From Levilactobacillus tujiorum (lineage in GTDB: Bacteria; Bacillota; Bacilli; Lactobacillales; Lactobacillaceae): 54,017 nucleotides of DNA. How positions within the stretch are numbered: position 1 is the first letter of the stretch; each line of letters begins with the position of its first letter. The stretch spans positions 1-54,017 of the forward strand of contig NZ_JAAXLK010000020.1 of NCBI RefSeq assembly GCF_012641185.1, given 5' to 3'. Made by a program: the position numbers and the translations under genes. The notes beneath the pieces were generated by a model. It was not told the origin of the DNA. It saw nothing but the letters and a program-made list of their open reading frames with translations, and searched no databases. Shown here piece by piece: positions 7,445-13,778 of this stretch.

Positions 7445-7695
7445 TTACGGGTGCCGGTCGTCAATCTGACCGTGATTATACCCAACGCAAGAAACACCAC
7501 TCCCGTAAGCAAAATAAACAGCTTACACGACGGGCCAAAAAGCACGCACGAGCCAGCTACGACCAGCGAACGTGGTCCAACATGTCATACAGTGCTAAAG
7601 ACTTACGAGAGCGAAATAACGAGACCGGACGCAGGGTTAAATGGACACCCCAAGGCTTGGTTGTGCTAGAAGAACAACAGTCAGAAAAGTCGTGA
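7432..7695 (+). CDS. Hypothetical basic phage protein
   Basis: An 87-residue, strongly basic protein (TQRKKHHSRKQNKQLTRRAK) begins inside the rusA 3' end behind CACGGAGGC. The composition suggests nucleic-acid binding, but there is no recognisable fold. Overlap with rusA by 13 bases supports translation as part of the early operon. Confidence 0.6.
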   Translation: MARLVTGAGRQSDRDYTQRKKHHSRKQNKQLTRRAKKHARASYDQRTWSNMSYSAKDLRERNNETGRRVKWTPQGLVVLEEQQSEKS

Positions 7696-7703
7696 TTATA
7701 TTC

Positions 7704-7865
7704 ATGTTATTAAGACTATCAAACGACCATGGTTGTGTAGAGTGTCGGCTAGGATATGCTCGGAAGCATTACTTGGGTTACATATCAACATGGAAAATTG
7801 AGGGCGCATTACAGCAGCAGAAAAAGCCAGTCATCAACGGCTGGCGAGTGGAGGTAATCAAGTAA
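7704..7865 (+). CDS. Hypothetical small phage protein
   Basis: The frame could start at GTG 7692 or ATG 7704; neither has a strong ribosome site, and ATG 7704 is chosen. The 53-residue product has a Cys pair (HGCVECRLGYARKHYLGYIS) and ends GWRVEVIK. The stop overlaps the next start (TAATG), which argues that this frame is used. Function is unknown. Confidence 0.5.
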   Translation: MLLRLSNDHGCVECRLGYARKHYLGYISTWKIEGALQQQKKPVINGWRVEVIK

Positions 7866-8002
7866 TGGCAAAACAACGAAAACATTCTAAGCGTCGAGCC
7901 ATGAAGCAAAAGAAGCGCCGCATGGCGCAACACGCACGGGAAAATCAGGGAGGCAAAACGAATGACCTGCCGACTACTCAGGCTCAAACGCGAGGGATTT
8001 AA
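7865..8002 (+). CDS. Very basic 45-residue protein
   Basis: ATG 7865 shares its A with the preceding stop codon. The 45-residue product is rich in Lys and Arg in its first half (KQRKHSKRRAMKQKKRRMAQ), then turns into a neutral tail. It overlaps the following gene by 41 bases. Such short basic proteins recur between rusA and arpU in phages of lactobacilli. Role unknown; nucleic-acid binding is a guess from charge. Confidence 0.5.
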   Translation: MAKQRKHSKRRAMKQKKRRMAQHARENQGGKTNDLPTTQAQTRGI

Positions 8003-8435
8003 TAAAAGCCTCACGGCGGGTGAGGTACTTAGCTTTGAGGGCAAGGACTATGTGGTGATTCTAGTCGGCAAACTGACGCTGTACGCTCACCGTGCTTTGC
8101 CGATGCTGGTGGCCACGGCCGTCTGTCAGGAAGTTGGCTCGGATAACCCGCAACTGGGATTTGAGCCAGACAACCCTAATCGTGTTCGCTGGAAGACATC
8201 GGCCCCTGTTACGAAGAAGATCCCAACTATGCACATCGGTCAGCTGATAGGGCTCGATAACGGCATAGTTGGACGGATCACGGCTATCGATGCCGTATAC
8301 TACGAATTTATCACGACAGTAGTCGAGTACGAATCAAAGTTCGTCGAAGAGTGGCTGCCTGAGCGGATTACTAAGGCTGTCAGGGCCAACCGGCGAAGCA
8401 AATTCACAGTAACTCAAGGAGGGACACGGGAATGA
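7962..8435 (+). CDS. Hypothetical phage protein
   Basis: The 157-residue protein begins at ATG 7962 behind a good GGGAGGC site. It seems beta-rich in the first half (VLSFEGKDYVVILVGKLTLY) with a basic C-terminus (KAVRANRRSKFTV). I recognise no family. Overlaps on both sides (41 bases before, 4 after) place it firmly in the early/middle operon. Confidence 0.6.
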   Translation: MTCRLLRLKREGFNKSLTAGEVLSFEGKDYVVILVGKLTLYAHRALPMLVATAVCQEVGSDNPQLGFEPDNPNRVRWKTSAPVTKKIPTMHIGQLIGLDNGIVGRITAIDAVYYEFITTVVEYESKFVEEWLPERITKAVRANRRSKFTVTQGGTRE

Positions 8436-8698
8436 TTAAACGTGGATCACTAGTAATTCGTCACAAGCCGGCATGGGATAGTGAGGAGCCCAAGAAGTAT
8501 AAGAGCGGCGTGATCATGAAGGATGATGCAGGGAACCCGATTATGGAGACAGTCCACCACCGAGCCGAAAAACAACTTGGCAAGTGCTTTTCTGTGATGC
8601 GTTTGCCAGGGCGGGAACCCGAAGCACTCTTTCTGCAAGCCAAGACGCAGAAGCCGGGGTCGATGCTCAGAGTGCCACTCAGCGAGTTGGAGGAGTGA
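8432..8698 (+). CDS. Hypothetical phage protein
   Basis: An 88-residue frame starts at ATG 8432, overlapping the previous stop (ATGA), with AAGGAGGG upstream. The product is basic at the N-terminus and contains an HHRAEKQLGKCFSVMRLPGR segment without a family match I can name. Its coding strand is clean and closely packed. Function unknown. Confidence 0.6.
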   Translation: MIKRGSLVIRHKPAWDSEEPKKYKSGVIMKDDAGNPIMETVHHRAEKQLGKCFSVMRLPGREPEALFLQAKTQKPGSMLRVPLSELEE

Positions 8699-8700
8699 CG

Positions 8701-8787
8701 ATGATTAGACGACCAGATTGGTACGAGAAAGCCGTTATAGAGCTACAGGAACGGCACGATAAAACGGAGGTGCAGTATGAGAACTAA
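8701..8787 (+). CDS. Possible 28-residue peptide
   Basis: ATG 8701 follows GTTGGAGGAGTGACG, a strong ribosome site, and encodes 28 residues (MIRRPDWYEKAVIELQERHD, then six charged or polar residues and the stop). The last bases contain the ribosome site and start of the next gene. It may be a real micro-protein or a device for translational coupling. Confidence 0.45.
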   Translation: MIRRPDWYEKAVIELQERHDKTEVQYEN

Positions 8788-9271
8788 AGAATTTAAAAAT
8801 CAGATTAAGTCAATGAAAATGGTGATTTATAAGAACACCTACGATAGCCAAGATTTTTATGATGTCCAGCGTGATGGGTACACGGTAGCATGTGTAAGCG
8901 TATCCTCTATGGGCAATTTGCGTTTATGGCCAAGATTTTTCCGTTTGAATATTTCTGTGCAGCGTGAGCTTATGGATCATTTGTTGGGCTATGCCGCAAC
9001 ACCGGTAAGTATTCGCAAAGATCAATATTGGAACGTTATTATTGCCCAAAGTAGTGATGACGGCACATTAACAGCATATGGACATAAAGGTAGTAAATTC
9101 TTCGTGGAAACGGGATGTGACTGGCGAAGTCTTGTGAACTCCAAATTTTCATTCACTGATTCGCAAATACGCGATCTAACGCATTGGCTTCGGTTATGTG
9201 CCGATGGTGGCGACCGTCTTGCCAGAATAGTGGAGTTGGGTAAGGTACTGGCCCCAGAAGTGGAAAAATGA
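8777..9271 (+). CDS. Hypothetical phage protein
   Basis: The 164-residue protein begins at ATG 8777 after CGGAGGTGCAGT. It has a mixed alpha/beta composition and a C-terminal helix pair (LTHWLRLCADGGDRLARIVE). No catalytic motif or membrane segment stands out. It overlaps the next gene by four bases (ATGA), so they are probably translated together. Confidence 0.6.
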   Translation: MRTKEFKNQIKSMKMVIYKNTYDSQDFYDVQRDGYTVACVSVSSMGNLRLWPRFFRLNISVQRELMDHLLGYAATPVSIRKDQYWNVIIAQSSDDGTLTAYGHKGSKFFVETGCDWRSLVNSKFSFTDSQIRDLTHWLRLCADGGDRLARIVELGKVLAPEVEK

Positions 9272-9441
9272 GAAATGAATCAAAAATTAAGATTGATGTT
9301 TGGTCAAGCCCTAAGCTTGCTGGCGTGGAATGGCGCGATACCATCGAGTTACCCGTCAATGCGTCCCAGACCGAAATTGAAGAAGCTGCTAAAGAGGTAG
9401 CTTTTGAGCATTTCGAATGGGGATACGATATCGTCAAATAA
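9268..9441 (+). CDS. Small phage protein
   Basis: A 57-residue frame starts at ATG 9268 within the preceding stop and ends at TAA 9441. The pattern KIDVWSSPKLAGVEWRDTIE followed by an acidic helix and a terminal WGYDIV is typical of small phage proteins of the W-s-G type, which have no known function. It is missed by length-limited callers. Confidence 0.55.
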   Translation: MRNESKIKIDVWSSPKLAGVEWRDTIELPVNASQTEIEEAAKEVAFEHFEWGYDIVK

Positions 9442-9453
9442 GGATGTGATTTT

Positions 9454-9708
9454 ATGGCTAAAGTTCAAGAATTGAAAATTGCCCCAGAATTCATGGAAGC
9501 ACAGCTTAGTGGACTAAAGAATTTCGAAATCCGGAAGAACGATCGTAACTTTGAAGTTAACGATATGCTGTGGCTTCGAGAGTGGTCTAATGGCGAGTAT
9601 ACAGGAAGAAGCGCATCGGTCTCAGTTACTTTCATTACTGATTATAAGCAGATGCCAGGGTATGTTGTACTGTCTACACGGCCGGTTCAACTTGATACTA
9701 AAAAATAG
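9454..9708 (+). CDS. DUF3850 (ASCH/PUA-like) RNA-binding-type protein
   Basis: The 84-residue protein shows the DUF3850 pattern: an N-terminal HELKI-like strand (VQELKIAPEFMEAQLSGLKN), FEIRKNDRNFEVNDMLWLRE, and a later YTGR. This family has an ASCH/PUA-like beta-barrel fold and is thought to bind RNA. It is common in phage middle regions. An AAGGATGTG site precedes the start. Its exact role is unknown. Confidence 0.8.
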   Translation: MAKVQELKIAPEFMEAQLSGLKNFEIRKNDRNFEVNDMLWLREWSNGEYTGRSASVSVTFITDYKQMPGYVVLSTRPVQLDTKK

Positions 9709-9758
9709 TTGGATAGCCAATTTATTAGTTAAAATTATTATTTTATGTAGGAGGACGT

Positions 9759-9950
9759 ATGGAGGTTACGGTAACGCGAGTTAAGAAGTACAACGCGACT
9801 TGGAATAACGTTGTCACGGTTGATGGTGTACCAGTAGCCATTGCTAAATCAGCACATCGAGCAGGTCAAATAGCGGCATATATTCAAGGCATGCCTGCTG
9901 ATATCAACGATCTATGGTTACAACGCGAGCTTCGCAAGCTGATCCATTAA
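9759..9950 (+). CDS. Hypothetical small phage protein
   Basis: The 63-residue frame has TAGGAGGACGT upstream of ATG 9759. It begins with basic beta-strand-like sequence (VTVTRVKKYNATWNNVVTVD) and ends in a helix (WLQRELRKLI). No family is recognised. It is the last gene before a stem-loop and the late regulator. Confidence 0.55.
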   Translation: MEVTVTRVKKYNATWNNVVTVDGVPVAIAKSAHRAGQIAAYIQGMPADINDLWLQRELRKLIH

Positions 9951-9960
9951 TTTATACAGC

Positions 9961-9987
9961 AAAAAAGGGCCGCCCGGCAGCAGCCCT
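9961..9987 (-). terminator. GC-rich stem-loop with U-tract on the minus strand
   Basis: Six A at 9961-9966 precede a stem (AGGGC 9966-9970 with GCCCT 9983-9987, plus inner pairs). As at 3097-3129, the U-run exists only on the minus strand. No leftward gene lies to the right. It may terminate antisense RNA or form a plus-strand structure ahead of the late regulator. Confidence 0.45.
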
Positions 9988-10051
9988 CACCCAAATTATG
10001 CTTACTCAATGGTCAACACATTAATTATACCATTGATAGGGGCTGAAAGGG

Positions 10052-10519
10052 TTGGCTGAATTAGATTTTGACAATATGAACATGGGAAGTCTCTTCCCAG
10101 AGGTAGATGTTGGAGCAACTTTGCAAAACGTGACACACTTTTTATCTGTAGTATTGCCTAAGATGGTTCGTATCAGTGGACAATCAATGAGTGATTTAAA
10201 ATCACCTAGCTATGATGGAATGCCAAAATCTCAGCCATCAGGTAATGCGACAGATTCAAGAATTGTGCGGCGGTTATATGCCGAAGAAGTCGTTAAACGG
10301 ACAATCCAAGCAATTAAACACTGTGATAAAGATTGCCAGAATATCCTAGATGAACTATATCTACAAGAACTATCAGATACCATGTGCTTTATGGACTTAG
10401 GATTTTCTGAGTCCAGCTATTTCCACGTTTGGAAGCCAAAAGCACTATTACAGTTTGCCGATTGCTACATGCTGGATGATCTCCATATTTTTAAAAAAAG
10501 CAGTTTTGATGCAGTTTGA
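10052..10519 (+). CDS. arpU: ArpU-family late transcription regulator
   Basis: The start is TTG 10052. The 155-residue protein has the ArpU outline: an N-terminal acidic helix, a central RRLYAEEVVKRTIQAIKHCD block, and a C-terminal sigma-like region (CQNILDELYLQELSDTMCFM, then SESSYFHVWKPKALLQFADC). ArpU-type proteins activate transcription of packaging, structural and lysis genes. It lies immediately upstream of the RNA cassette and the terminase, as expected for a late-gene switch. Confidence 0.85.
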   Translation: MAELDFDNMNMGSLFPEVDVGATLQNVTHFLSVVLPKMVRISGQSMSDLKSPSYDGMPKSQPSGNATDSRIVRRLYAEEVVKRTIQAIKHCDKDCQNILDELYLQELSDTMCFMDLGFSESSYFHVWKPKALLQFADCYMLDDLHIFKKSSFDAV

Positions 10520-10599
10520 GTGCAGTTTTTGTGCAGTCGGACTGCAGGCACTAGCCATATTTAAGGGTTATTCTAGTATCATCGAAAGAATTAAGAAAA

Positions 10600-10666
10600 A
10601 CACGCATAGCTCAATGGCAGAGCAGACAGTAATTGTCTGACGCGGGTTCGAATCCCGCTGCGTGCA
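10600..10666 (+). tRNA. tRNA-like RNA with abnormal anticodon arm
   Basis: The acceptor arm (10600-10606 with 10659-10665; first pair A-C mismatched), T8-A9, D-arm (GCTC/GAGC) and T-arm (GCGGG-TTCGAAT-CCCGC) are all tRNA-like. Only 17 bases lie between D-arm and T-arm, about five fewer than normal. They fold as CAGACA/TGTCTG around a 5-base loop GTAAT, with no U33 and no assignable anticodon. It is either a degenerate tRNA or a tRNA mimic. No CCA is encoded. Confidence 0.55.
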
Positions 10667-10728
10667 TTGGCGAGCAATACAGATGGGAGGCGACTCCCCT
10701 TCATTTAAGCGCATGTTCAACTCGCCAA
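10667..10728 (+). other. Hairpin unit after tRNA-like 1
   Basis: Directly after the discriminator base, TTGGCGAG (10667-10674) pairs perfectly with CTCGCCAA (10721-10728). Inside is a second stem, GGGAG (10685-10689) with CTCCC (10694-10698). Equivalent units follow the other two tRNA-type sequences. Transcript processing or packaging signals are possible roles. Confidence 0.6.
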
Positions 10729-10744
10729 ACTCCTTCATAAAATT

Positions 10745-10769
10745 GACCGGCCTACATAACCGGTCTTTT
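10745..10769 (+). terminator. Weak terminator-like hairpin ahead of tRNA-Met
   Basis: GACCGG (10745-10750) pairs with CCGGTC (10760-10765) and is followed by four T, ending exactly at the tRNA-Met start. The U-tract is short, so it may be a processing hairpin rather than an efficient terminator. Confidence 0.4.
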
Positions 10770-10843
10770 GGACCTTTAACTCAGTTGGTTAGAGTAGACG
10801 GCTCATAACCGTTCGGTCGTAGGTTCGAATCCTACAAGGTCCA
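10770..10843 (+). tRNA. tRNA-Met (CAU anticodon)
   Basis: A complete cloverleaf: acceptor GGACCTT/AAGGTCC, D-stem ACTC/GAGT, anticodon stem GACGG/CCGTT with loop CTCATAA (anticodon CAT, U33 present), variable region, and T-arm GTAGG-TTCGAAT-CCTAC. The discriminator is A10843 and no CCA is encoded. A CAT anticodon can also mean tRNA-Ile2 after lysidine modification; I cannot tell which. Phage-borne tRNAs can offset codon-usage differences. Confidence 0.88.
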
Positions 10844-10905
10844 TTGGACGCAAATAACCAAAAAAGGAGATGGACTCTCCCGTTCATCCAAGGCTATAGC
10901 GTCCA
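10844..10905 (+). other. Hairpin unit after tRNA-Met
   Basis: TGGACGC (10845-10851) pairs perfectly with GCGTCCA (10899-10905). An inner stem GGAGA (10866-10870) with TCTCC (10876-10880) repeats the plan of the unit at 10667-10728, and both contain GACTC(T)CCC followed by TTCAT. Confidence 0.6.
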
Positions 10906-10909
10906 TCAC

Positions 10910-10986
10910 GTGATTGTAACTGGCGTTGGCCTGCCAGAAGAGGGCGGTTTGAATCCCGTGTGTGGTTCGATTCCACACCAATCACA
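10910..10986 (+). tRNA. tRNA-like RNA with irregular anticodon arm
   Basis: Acceptor GTGATTG (10910-10916) pairs with CAATCAC (10979-10985). The D-arm is CTGGC/GCCAG. The T-arm carries a standard TTCGATT loop but on a 6-bp stem (GTGTGG/CCACAC), one pair longer than normal. The anticodon region (GGGCGGTTTGAATCCCG) gives only a mismatched stem; TTG with U33 and A37 is one possible reading (Gln), not secure. Probably a degenerate or unusual tRNA. Confidence 0.5.
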
Positions 10987-11022
10987 TTGACCCTAAACAA
11001 ATCTTGCTTAACATTGGGTCAA
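10987..11022 (+). other. Hairpin unit after tRNA-like 3
   Basis: TTGACCC (10987-10993), immediately after the discriminator A, pairs perfectly with GGGTCAA (11016-11022). This is the third copy of the tRNA-A-TTG-stem arrangement. Confidence 0.55.
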
Positions 11023-11036
11023 AAATCTAATTGAAA

Positions 11037-11069
11037 AGAGGTGAAGACTCCTCTCGGTTGAGAAGTCTC
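11037..11069 (+). promoter_or_regulatory. Two mutually exclusive hairpins
   Basis: AGAGG (11037-11041) can pair with CCTCT (11050-11054). Alternatively AGACTCCTC (11045-11053) can pair with GAGAAGTCT (11061-11069) with one mismatch. The two cannot form together and a terminator follows at 11098, so an attenuator-like switch is possible. Confidence 0.4.
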
Positions 11070-11097
11070 GCCTGCATCGGTTAGGTGATTTCGTAGA

Positions 11098-11126
11098 GAC
11101 TCAGTTTGGACGACTGGGTCTTTTTT
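11098..11126 (+). terminator. Intrinsic terminator ending the RNA cassette
   Basis: GACTCAGT (11098-11105) pairs with ACTGGGTC (11113-11120) with one G-U wobble, followed by six T. It closes the arpU-tRNA transcription unit. The genes after it need either read-through or a new promoter. Confidence 0.85.
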
Positions 11127-11180
11127 GTTACATAAATTTGGTGGTTAGACTTATGTCTATCCGTTTTGGAGGGATGCCCG

Positions 11181-11270
11181 ATGTGGCGACGAAGTGTTAA
11201 AGATTTGATAGTGGGACTTGCGGCGCTTGCTGTGGGTATTCTGATAGGGTGGTTGGGCTGCCTATGGTAA
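11181..11270 (+). CDS. 29-residue membrane peptide
   Basis: ATG 11181 lies eight bases after GGAGG. The product has a basic start (MWRRSVKDL) and one hydrophobic span (IVGLAALAVGILIGWLGCLW). Its last codons overlap the next start (ATGGTAA). It is the first frame after the tRNA terminator. Function unknown; single-span peptides can be toxic or modulate membranes. Confidence 0.5.
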   Translation: MWRRSVKDLIVGLAALAVGILIGWLGCLW

Positions 11271-11458
11271 AACACAAACAAACACCCATGTACTGGCAAG
11301 ACGGCTCATATGCGTCTAAAACGGGCCATAAAATTGAACGCGATTTAGACCCATGGGTCAGAGAGCAGTATGCAAAGCATCACTCACAAAAGAGTGGTGC
11401 TTTTTCTGTAGGCGAACTCACAAAAGTAAAGGATGAGAGCAATGAGCATCACGGTTAA
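11264..11458 (+). CDS. Hypothetical small phage protein
   Basis: Starting at ATG 11264, which overlaps the previous stop codon, gives 64 residues. The protein is polar and basic with an LDPWVREQYAKHHSQKSGAF segment. No known family. It overlaps the next gene, consistent with a compact small-gene block between the tRNAs and the terminase. Confidence 0.5.
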   Translation: MVKHKQTPMYWQDGSYASKTGHKIERDLDPWVREQYAKHHSQKSGAFSVGELTKVKDESNEHHG

Positions 11459-11672
11459 ACTTAATCCAGAAAACGCAGCTCAATTTTCATGGGCTTATTC
11501 GTATAACCAAGAAATAGAATATGAAGGCTCTCACTGTTACGTCACAGGAATGGAAAGGAATGTCCATGGTGATTTTTATGCCCAACTAAGTCCGACGCCA
11601 ACAAATGAACTGACCGAAAAACAACGGAAAAATTTGTTTGCTGAAAAGTTTATCCGGGACATGTTTGTATAA
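11442..11672 (+). CDS. Hypothetical small phage protein
   Basis: ATG 11442 is preferred over ATG 11433 because AAAGGA lies eight bases before it. The 76-residue product has beta-like aromatic segments (AAQFSWAYSYNQEIEYEG) and a helical end. I recognise no family. It overlaps its upstream neighbour by 17 bases. Confidence 0.55.
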   Translation: MSITVKLNPENAAQFSWAYSYNQEIEYEGSHCYVTGMERNVHGDFYAQLSPTPTNELTEKQRKNLFAEKFIRDMFV

Positions 11673-11684
11673 CAAGGAGGAATT

Positions 11685-11996
11685 ATGAAAAATAAAAAAG
11701 TAGATGCAACTGGATGCCTAGTGTCGATCATGACGATTGGCTTAGCGATTGTTTCAATTCTTGTTAGTGGATTATATTTGATGCTGGCTTGGAGTTGGGT
11801 AATTGTGCCAATTTTCAAGCTACCTGTGATGAACTATTGGGGTGCTACAGGAATTTCGATCATGTGGACAGCTTTGTTCCAGAAGAATTCCAGCATCGGT
11901 GCTGATTCGTTTGATACCTTAAAGCATGGAATCATAGCAATCATAGTTGATTCAGTGTTTATGGTTATTCTTTGGTTGATTAGTTTAGCAATTTAG
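11685..11996 (+). CDS. Multi-pass membrane protein of unknown function
   Basis: The 103-residue protein, behind AAGGAGGAATT, has three likely membrane spans: about residues 11-38 (LVSIMTIGLAIVSILVSGLY), 45-62 and 80-102 (AIIVDSVFMVILWLISLAI). Its position before the packaging genes is common for small membrane morons, but no motif points to a role. It could affect the host envelope or block superinfection; that is a guess. Confidence 0.6.
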   Translation: MKNKKVDATGCLVSIMTIGLAIVSILVSGLYLMLAWSWVIVPIFKLPVMNYWGATGISIMWTALFQKNSSIGADSFDTLKHGIIAIIVDSVFMVILWLISLAI

Positions 11997-12024
11997 TAGA
12001 CTTCTTATAAAAGGGTGAATACGA

Positions 12025-12270
12025 ATGAAATTAAGTAAATTAGCTGAGGTAGCCGCTAAATTCAACGGCCACATTGTACATGATAAGAAGAAAAAGACGA
12101 TCGTTGTTACAGATCAACGTGGCGTGATGCATGCCCAAATCAAAGATGACTATAAGGGCGTTTATTTGATTCAAGCGTGGGCTGATTCACCATTTCCAAC
12201 TGAATTAGCAATTGCGGTTGCGGAGTTTGCGGGATCACACCCGCTATTTCGCATGGATATGAATGTTTAA
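12025..12270 (+). CDS. Hypothetical phage protein
   Basis: An 81-residue cytoplasmic protein with alternating strands and a helix (GHIVHDKKKKTIVVTDQRGV, then PTELAIAVAEFAGS). The start is preceded by AAAAGGGTG. No family is recognised. It sits directly upstream of the Tad2-like gene with an 11-base gap, so the two may be co-expressed. Confidence 0.55.
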   Translation: MKLSKLAEVAAKFNGHIVHDKKKKTIVVTDQRGVMHAQIKDDYKGVYLIQAWADSPFPTELAIAVAEFAGSHPLFRMDMNV

Positions 12271-12281
12271 GGAGTGATGAA

Positions 12282-12863
12282 ATGGATTTTGGAGAAGCAT
12301 TAAAAGCAATGAAGTGTGGGAAACGAGTGCGACGCTCGGGTTGGAACGGCAAAGGTATTTTTATCAGTATTATTTTTGGTGAGGCCTATGAGGATGCAAG
12401 TCGCAATAAATATATGACTCATGATTATATTTGTATTGATACCACCGGGTTAAAGACTGACAACGAATACTCACCTAAAGACCGTGTTCCGTGGGTAGCC
12501 AGTCAAACAGACATGTTGGCTGATGATTGGAAAATAGTTGAAACTCAAGCAGAGCAAACAAAGCGAGTGATTAAGCGAATGCGTGATAGTTCAAGAAAGG
12601 CTCAAAAAAAGCTTATTACAAATTCAACGATCAACGTAAAAATTAATATTGATGACGACAGTTTGAAAACAGCCGTTAAAAAAATCGATGAGCATTTATC
12701 TATGAGTTATCGACCGGTTTCAACAGTGTATCTCAAACTTGACGATGCCGAACACGTTCGAGGAATGGCAATCCCATTTAAAACCAGTTATCCCGATCAA
12801 ATTAAGGAAGTTCAAGATGTATTGCAGCAAAACATCGATGGCGGATTGATTAGCATTAATTAA
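12282..12863 (+). CDS. Tad2/DUF2829-like protein with C-terminal extension
   Basis: Residues 1-88 match DUF2829: MDFGEALKAMKCGKRVRRSG with the WNGKG motif, IFISI strand, and the hallmark ending PWVASQTDMLADDWKIVE. DUF2829 proteins include Tad2, which sequesters the cyclic signal made by Thoeris immunity and so blocks that defence. This protein is 193 residues, about twice a plain DUF2829; residues 95-193 are an unrelated basic-helical then mixed alpha/beta segment (INVKINIDDDSLKTAVKKID) that I do not recognise. Anti-Thoeris activity is inferred from family only. Confidence 0.78.
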   Translation: MDFGEALKAMKCGKRVRRSGWNGKGIFISIIFGEAYEDASRNKYMTHDYICIDTTGLKTDNEYSPKDRVPWVASQTDMLADDWKIVETQAEQTKRVIKRMRDSSRKAQKKLITNSTINVKINIDDDSLKTAVKKIDEHLSMSYRPVSTVYLKLDDAEHVRGMAIPFKTSYPDQIKEVQDVLQQNIDGGLISIN

Positions 12864-12947
12864 CTCGCGACAGTTAAAGTGAAATAATTTAATGCTTTTT
12901 CTGAAACAACTCAACACAAATCTAATGGTCGGAGGTGGTGAACTTGA

Positions 12948-13778
12948 TTGGCACGAGCACGGAATCCTAAAAGAGATAAAGCAAAGAAAATGTGGCTTGA
13001 TTCCGATGGTAAACGGCATTTGAAGGATATTGCCGAAGAGCTAGGAGTATCACCAAGCCAAATTCGTAAATGGAAATCGCTAGATAAGTGGTCCGATGAG
13101 CTCAAAGGTAACGTTACCAATGATGACGATGCTGAAAAGGAGCGTTACCATTCGGCACGCTACAATCAGAATGCGGCAGGCAATAGTGGCGGAGCACCAC
13201 CGGGAAACCAGAATGCTGTTGGAAACTTAGGTGGCGCCCCCAGGGGCAACCACAATGCCTTAGTGACCGGTGAGTACGAGACAATCGACTTTGACACAAT
13301 GTCGGAAAAAGAACGCGCACTTTTCGAAGGCGTGACGGATGATCCTTTGCTGACAATAAACACTCAAATACGGACGTTGAAAATTCGTCAGCACCGAATC
13401 ATGGAGCGAATAAAGATTCGTCAAGAAATGGATGATTCTGATGCTATGGAGCGCTCCGTTGATGTGTTTTTCCTTGGCGCAAAAGCCATTCCTGAAAAGG
13501 GAAAAGTCACACAGCCCAGAAAGATTGATGACTTAGATCGTCTGGATTCGGCACTTAATGCGGTCAATGCTGCACTCATGCGGGCAGTCAAGCAAAAGCA
13601 GCAGATCATTAGTTCTCTCAGTGATGAGCGTCGTAGCTTGCTGAATGTTCAGCTTGAATTGGCTAAAAACGAATTACTGAATGTGAAGGAAAAGACTGGT
13701 GAACTTAACTTGCGTAAGCAAATGGGCCAATTATCAGTTGAGGAGTTGAGAGCTATGCGAAAGGGGAGTGAAGCATGA
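12948..13778 (+). CDS. terS: Terminase small subunit
   Basis: The start is TTG 12948 behind GGAGGTGG. The 276-residue protein begins with a basic helix-turn-helix (LKDIAEELGVSPSQIRKWKS) typical of PBSX/YqaS-type small terminases. It then has a Gly/Asn/Pro-rich region with three NQN/NHNA repeats (GGAPPGNQNAVGNLGGAPRG) and a long helical C-terminus. It recognises viral DNA and recruits the large subunit. With an SPP1-type portal and MuF head protein downstream, headful packaging is likely, and a pac site may lie in this gene. Confidence 0.88.
   Translation: MARARNPKRDKAKKMWLDSDGKRHLKDIAEELGVSPSQIRKWKSLDKWSDELKGNVTNDDDAEKERYHSARYNQNAAGNSGGAPPGNQNAVGNLGGAPRGNHNALVTGEYETIDFDTMSEKERALFEGVTDDPLLTINTQIRTLKIRQHRIMERIKIRQEMDDSDAMERSVDVFFLGAKAIPEKGKVTQPRKIDDLDRLDSALNAVNAALMRAVKQKQQIISSLSDERRSLLNVQLELAKNELLNVKEKTGELNLRKQMGQLSVEELRAMRKGSEA

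Noticed and set aside
10910-10986. Selenocysteine tRNA
   Set aside because: The 13-pair stack is reminiscent of one, but there is no UCA anticodon or long variable arm, and no Sec machinery is seen.
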